In this document: positions 60,111 to 64,000 of the stretch, piece by piece
How positions within the stretch are numbered: position 1 is the stretch's first letter
Layout: every line of letters starts with the position of its first letter
Assembly: GCA_019420505.1 (NCBI GenBank)
Contig: JAHZHC010000002.1
Span: 62,001-126,000 of the forward strand
From: Ruminococcus sp.
GTDB lineage: Bacteria > Bacillota > Clostridia > Oscillospirales > Ruminococcaceae
Length of the DNA: 64,000 nucleotides
Direction: 5' to 3'
Notes under the pieces: generated by a model
The model's input: only the letters and a program-made list of their open reading frames with translations
Database searches by the model: none
What the model was told of the DNA's origin: nothing
Made by a program: the position numbers and the translations under genes

Positions 60111-61877
60111 ATGAAACTTGACACAATGAAAGACCTTCGCAGAACACATTATTGCGGAGAAGTGCCTGATGTTCCGCAGGAGGTTGTTGTCTGCGGCTTT
60201 GCCGACAGAGTAAGAGATATGGGAAATCTTATTTTCATTAACCTTCGTGACAGAACAGGTCTTGTCCAGCTTGCTTTTAACGATAATACCGATAAGTCCG
60301 TGTTTGAAAAAGCACAGCAGGTCAAAGGCGAGTATGTTCTTATGGCAAAAGGACAGGTACGGAAGCGTGAAAGCGTTAATGCGAAGCTTAAAACAGGTGA
60401 AATTGAGATTGCTGTTACGGATCTGAGAATTCTCTCAAAAGCCGAAACAACGCCTTTTGAAGTAACAAATTCCGATAAAGTAAACGACGAGCTTAAATTG
60501 AAATACAGATATCTCGACCTTAGAAATCCGAAATTGCAGAAAAATATGATAATGCGTCATAAAATTGCTCAGGTCACAAGAGAATATTTCTACGATAACG
60601 GATTTTTGGAGATTGAAACCCCTATGATGATGAAATCAACTCCTGAGGGAGCAAGAGATTACCTTGTTCCGTCAAGAGTTCATGAGGGAAAGTTTTATGC
60701 CCTTCCCCAGTCACCTCAGATATATAAACAGCTTCTTATGGTTTCAGGATACGACAGATATATCCAGCTTGCAAGATGTTTCCGTGATGAGGACCTGAGA
60801 GCTGACAGACAGCCTGAATTCACCCAGATCGACTTGGAAATGTCTTTTGTGGATGCAGAAGATATTCAGAAATGCGTCGAAGGCTATATTCAGAAGCTGT
60901 TTAAGGATGTTATAGGAGCAGATGTCAAACTGCCGATAGAAAGAATAACCTTTGCCGATTCAATGAATCGCTTTGGTTCAGATAAGCCTGATACACGTTT
61001 CGGTATGGAAATTCAGGATATTACCGAGTCTGTCAAGAATATTGATTTTGTTGTGTTTAAATCTGCAATAGAACAAGGTGGATCTGTTCGTGCAATAAAT
61101 GTGAAAAACGGTGCGTCAACATATACAAGAAAAGAAATTGATAAGCTGGTTGAACATGCTAAGGGAATCGGTGCTAAAGGCCTTGCTTATATCCGTTGGG
61201 CAGATGAGCCTAACTGTTCCTTCAAGAAATTTCTCGGTGATGGGGACTTAGAGAATATATGCAAAGCAGTAAATGCGGAAAAAGGCGATTTGGTTCTTAT
61301 ATGTGCAGATAAGAATAACGTTGTTCTCCCAACTCTCGGCGCATTAAGACTTATATGCGCTAAAAAGCTTGATGTAATTCCCGAGAGTCAGTATAATTTT
61401 GTTTGGATAACAGAAATGCCGTTCTTTGAAAAGGATGAGGAAACAGGCGAGTGGGTTGCAATGCATCATCCGTTTACAATGCCTATGGAGGAATGTCTGG
61501 AATATCTTGATACCGATCAGGGAAATGTCCGTGCAAAGGCATGGGATCTGGTGCTGAACGGAACAGAGCTTTCAAGCGGTTCAATGAGAATCACCGATTA
61601 TGAGCTTCAGCAGAAAATGTTTGAGGCGCTCGGTATGACTGATGAGGAAATTGAAGCTAAGTTCGGATTTTTAGTTGACGCCTATCGTTACGCTGCACCG
61701 CCTCACGGAGGAATGGGAATAGGACTTGACAGATTGGCAATGATTATGTGTAAGGCCGAAAGTCTGCGTGATGTAGTCGCATTTCCGAAGGTTCAGAATG
61801 CAAGCGAGCTTATGAGCGCTTGTCCATCTGAGGTCGAAAAAAAACAGCTTGATGAACTTCATATTAAAACTGTGTAA
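60111..61877 (+). CDS. aspS: Aspartyl-tRNA synthetase
   Basis: A 588-residue bacterial-type AspRS charging tRNA-Asp. It has the N-terminal OB-fold (GFADRVRDMGNLIFINLRD), class II motif 2 region ARCFRDEDLRADRQPEFTQ near residue 216, a GAD insertion domain in the middle and motif 3 GIGLDRLAMIMC near 538. Length is typical. The T-box specifier upstream (GAC) fits this gene. A terminator follows. Confidence 0.96.
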   Translation: MKLDTMKDLRRTHYCGEVPDVPQEVVVCGFADRVRDMGNLIFINLRDRTGLVQLAFNDNTDKSVFEKAQQVKGEYVLMAKGQVRKRESVNAKLKTGEIEIAVTDLRILSKAETTPFEVTNSDKVNDELKLKYRYLDLRNPKLQKNMIMRHKIAQVTREYFYDNGFLEIETPMMMKSTPEGARDYLVPSRVHEGKFYALPQSPQIYKQLLMVSGYDRYIQLARCFRDEDLRADRQPEFTQIDLEMSFVDAEDIQKCVEGYIQKLFKDVIGADVKLPIERITFADSMNRFGSDKPDTRFGMEIQDITESVKNIDFVVFKSAIEQGGSVRAINVKNGASTYTRKEIDKLVEHAKGIGAKGLAYIRWADEPNCSFKKFLGDGDLENICKAVNAEKGDLVLICADKNNVVLPTLGALRLICAKKLDVIPESQYNFVWITEMPFFEKDEETGEWVAMHHPFTMPMEECLEYLDTDQGNVRAKAWDLVLNGTELSSGSMRITDYELQQKMFEALGMTDEEIEAKFGFLVDAYRYAAPPHGGMGIGLDRLAMIMCKAESLRDVVAFPKVQNASELMSACPSEVEKKQLDELHIKTV

Positions 61878-61897
61878 AAATTTTAATGCTATAATAG

Positions 61898-61939
61898 ACT
61901 CTGACAATGCTTGTAAAAAGTAGTGTCAGAGTATTTTTT
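61898..61939 (+). terminator. Terminator after aspS
   Basis: Perfect 9-bp stem ACTCTGACA with TGTCAGAGT, 17-base loop, then ATTTTTTA. Confidence 0.8.
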
Positions 61940-62013
61940 ATGCTATTTACACAAAACTGTACAACAAAATATAACCAATTTAGACAAATTTATTTTAAAT
62001 GCCCTGAAATATA

Positions 62014-62042
62014 TTGACAATAGATTAAGACAATGGTACAAT
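62014..62042 (+). promoter_or_regulatory. Promoter of the GH5 mannanase gene
   Basis: TTGACA (62014-62019) and TACAAT (62037-62042) with a 17-base spacer. Confidence 0.8.
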
Positions 62043-62086
62043 GAGTCCGCTAAATATTTGGCATAAAAATGAAAGGTGGTTTTATA

Positions 62087-63502
62087 ATGTTGAAAACAAA
62101 AAACAGAGCAATTTCCTTTATCACAGCTATGGTGCTGTGTCTTTCTGCAGTTTTATTCGTTAACTTCAATGCGTCTGCAGAAGAACCTGTTGGATTCCAC
62201 GTAAGCGGAACAACAATTTTAGACGCAAACGGAAATCCGTTTGTAATGAGAGGAATCAATGTTCCTCATGCATGGTATACTCAGAATACTTCCCAGTCAT
62301 TGTCAGCAATTGCTGCAACAGGTGCTAATACTGTAAGAGTAGTATTGGGCGACGGCGATAAGTATAACAAGAACAGCGTAAGCGATGTTTCTAATGTTAT
62401 AAACATGTGCAAGAATAATGGTCTTGTGTGTGTTCTTGAAGTTCACGATGCAACAGGAGAAGATTCAGTTTCATATCTGAACAATGCCGTAAACTATTGG
62501 AAAAATGCTGATATGGTAAAGCTTCTTAATGACAACAGAGATTTTGTTATATTAAATATAGCAAATGAGTGGTATGGTTCATGGAGTGCATTTTCATGGA
62601 GATCCGGATATGTTTCAGCAATTCAGGCATTGAGAACTGCCGGAATTAAAAATATGCTTATGGTAGACGCAGCAGGCTGGGGACAGTATGTTGATTCTGT
62701 CAGAATAAGCGGAAAAACTGTAGCTGCTGCTGATACATTGCATAACACAATTTTCTCAATTCATATGTATGAAGAGGCAGGAAAAAATTCTTCAACAGTA
62801 CAAAGCAATATTGATAAATGCCTTGGCATCGGATATCCTGTAGTTGTCGGCGAATTCGGCGATGACCATAAGGGCGCTGACGTTGATGAGCAGACTATCA
62901 TGAGCTATTGTACACAAAAGAATGTCGGATATTTAGGCTGGTCATGGAAGGGTAACGGAAGCGGATTGGAATCCCTTGATATTTCCAACGACTGGGGCGG
63001 AACAAGCCTTACCACATGGGGCAATAAGCTTATAAACGGAACATACGGAATAAAGAATACTTCAGTAAAGTGTTCTGTTTATACAGGAGGAACAACAGAT
63101 TCATCTTCAAGCGGTTCTGAAACACCGTCCGGCAATTATATTACACTGTTCAACGGAACAGCGTCAGCTGCTGCATGGGAACAGGCAGTCAGCGTAATGA
63201 CAGTTAAAAATACCGGCGGCACATTTGACGGAAGCAAAGTTACTTCAAACGGATATTTTTATGTGGAATATTCAGGAACACAGCCGGAATTGATCCTCCA
63301 GAGCTGGTCAGGCGGAGCTAACTGGGCAAAGGTTCAGCCATATGAAACAGGATCTGCCAACGGCCACACCTATGCAAAATATTCATATTCAAGCTGTGTA
63401 TCAGCATTCGGCACAAATGATTTTGCAGGAAAGCTGGATAATGTGCACGTTGGCGCAACAAGCGGTTCTGTAACAGCTTATGTTCTCAGATATTATCAGT
63501 AA
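62087..63502 (+). CDS. Secreted GH5 beta-mannanase (subfamily 8-like)
   Basis: A 471-residue secreted enzyme. The signal peptide runs to about residue 31 (ending NASA). The GH5 domain has MRGINVPHAWY near residue 52 and ANTVRVVLGDG near 80. The acid/base glutamate is E161 in LNIANEWYG and the nucleophile is E256 in VVVGEFGDDH. Blocks such as VDAAGWGQY and GYLGWSWKGNG match alkaline mannanases of GH5_8. A serine-rich linker (near 345-355) leads to a C-terminal beta-rich module ending LRYYQ, possibly a carbohydrate-binding module of no family I can name. No dockerin or sortase motif. AAGGTGG is 7 bases before the ATG. Confidence 0.9.
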   Translation: MLKTKNRAISFITAMVLCLSAVLFVNFNASAEEPVGFHVSGTTILDANGNPFVMRGINVPHAWYTQNTSQSLSAIAATGANTVRVVLGDGDKYNKNSVSDVSNVINMCKNNGLVCVLEVHDATGEDSVSYLNNAVNYWKNADMVKLLNDNRDFVILNIANEWYGSWSAFSWRSGYVSAIQALRTAGIKNMLMVDAAGWGQYVDSVRISGKTVAAADTLHNTIFSIHMYEEAGKNSSTVQSNIDKCLGIGYPVVVGEFGDDHKGADVDEQTIMSYCTQKNVGYLGWSWKGNGSGLESLDISNDWGGTSLTTWGNKLINGTYGIKNTSVKCSVYTGGTTDSSSSGSETPSGNYITLFNGTASAAAWEQAVSVMTVKNTGGTFDGSKVTSNGYFYVEYSGTQPELILQSWSGGANWAKVQPYETGSANGHTYAKYSYSSCVSAFGTNDFAGKLDNVHVGATSGSVTAYVLRYYQ

Positions 63503-63535
63503 TAATTTTGTGTAAGCGTCAAATTTGTGTTTGCC

Positions 63536-63563
63536 TTGACTTTTTATTTTAATATGCTATACT
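63536..63563 (+). promoter_or_regulatory. Probable promoter of the DtxR/MntR-like regulator
   Basis: TTGACT (63536-63541) and TATACT (63558-63563) with a 16-base spacer. Confidence 0.6.
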
Positions 63564-63603
63564 TGTATTAAACATCAAAGCGGTAAAATAAGAGGTGAGT
63601 TTA

Positions 63604-63987
63604 ATGGCTATAAGAGAGTCCGGAGAGGATTATCTCGAAACAATACTTATATTGCAGGAAAGAACAGGATATGTCCGTTCAATAGATATAGCGTCAGAAT
63701 TGGGATTTTCAAAACCCAGCGTAAGCAGAGCAATGGGAATTCTTAAAAATGACGGTTTTATAACTGTTGAAGCGGACGGTCAGATCGTTCTTACAAAAAG
63801 AGGTTATTTAAGAGCGAGGGAGGTCTATGACCGTCATCTGCTCATAACAAGATTTCTCCGTGATATTCTCGGTGTAAGCGATAATAATACAAATGAGGAT
63901 GCCTGTAAAATCGAACACGTTATAAGCTATGAAACTTATGAAAAGCTGAATGTGTTTGTTGATAATTATTTGAAAGACGATAAGTAA
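63604..63987 (+). CDS. DtxR/MntR-family metal-dependent regulator
   Basis: A 127-residue regulator with an N-terminal winged helix (VRSIDIASELGFSKPSVSRA) and a short helical dimerisation domain; no SH3 domain, so it is of MntR length. Metal ligands by alignment to MntR: D9, E12, H78, E104 and H105 are present, but the residue equivalent to MntR E99 is cysteine (C101), as in iron-sensing DtxR. The cognate metal (Mn or Fe) is therefore uncertain. Start is the ATG at 63604 with an AGAGGTG RBS; an in-frame GTG at 63595 overlaps the RBS. The CDF exporter at 38.8 kb is a conceivable but unproven target. Confidence 0.88.
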   Translation: MAIRESGEDYLETILILQERTGYVRSIDIASELGFSKPSVSRAMGILKNDGFITVEADGQIVLTKRGYLRAREVYDRHLLITRFLRDILGVSDNNTNEDACKIEHVISYETYEKLNVFVDNYLKDDK

Positions 63988-64000
63988 AATAAAAGTGTAC

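Noticed and set aside
1..64000. tRNA, rRNA, tmRNA, RNase P RNA, CRISPR array, IS element or prophage
   Set aside because: None was recognised by eye on either strand; a covariance-model search would be needed for RNAs.

Overview
This window is a chromosomal segment around a replication origin. The DNA is AT-rich, genes use good AGGAGG-type ribosome binding sites and several TTG/GTG starts, and the gene set (TTG-started gyrB and gyrA, RemB-like protein, Jag, SpoVAC, a T-box leader, GH94 cellobiose phosphorylase, GH5 and GH26 mannanases) points to a low-GC Clostridia member. A fibre-degrading Ruminococcus or close relative is my best inference; I cannot name a species.

Layout. Positions 1-7864 (minus strand) carry gyrA (partial), a membrane protein, gyrB, a RemB-like protein, recF, a small S4 protein, dnaN and dnaA. 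The dnaN-dnaA gap (6094-6514) looks like the origin: a run of DnaA-box-like sequences, five TAG trios and an AT-rich stretch. Rightward from dnaA run rpmH, rnpA, yidD, yidC and jag, so transcription diverges from the origin on both sides. Next come an ECF sigma factor with a small membrane partner, an HtrA protease, an operon of a histidine-free MBOAT protein, a truncated DHHW-like protein and two radical SAM enzymes, then birA.

Positions 19222-21890 hold rpmG-secE-nusG-rplK-rplA, with two L1-stalk-like leader RNAs, and end at a terminator without rplJ/rplL. Positions 22-39 kb are mostly housekeeping and amino-acid genes (asnB, radC, tex, spoVAC, GH26 mannanase, cysK, hisC, rmuC, recG, purB, a CDF metal exporter). 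Positions 39985-43015 are the least ordinary part: a three-unit 94-bp tandem repeat and an inverted copy bracket a metY-type gene, followed by a structured element, a candidate small RNA with its own promoter and terminator, and a perfect 25-bp inverted repeat.

The rest includes GH94 cellobiose phosphorylase, an AI-2E-type permease, ilvB, malic enzyme, a CapA lipoprotein, an SGNH lipoprotein, an orphan sugar-ABC ATPase, rsuA, a penicillin-binding protein, mgsA with a structured leader, a T-box leader with a GAC (Asp) specifier before hisS-orf-aspS, a secreted GH5 mannanase and a DtxR/MntR regulator. The GH5 and GH26 mannanases and the GH94 phosphorylase suggest use of glucomannan and cellulose oligosaccharides. 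No tRNA, rRNA, CRISPR array, insertion sequence or prophage was recognised.
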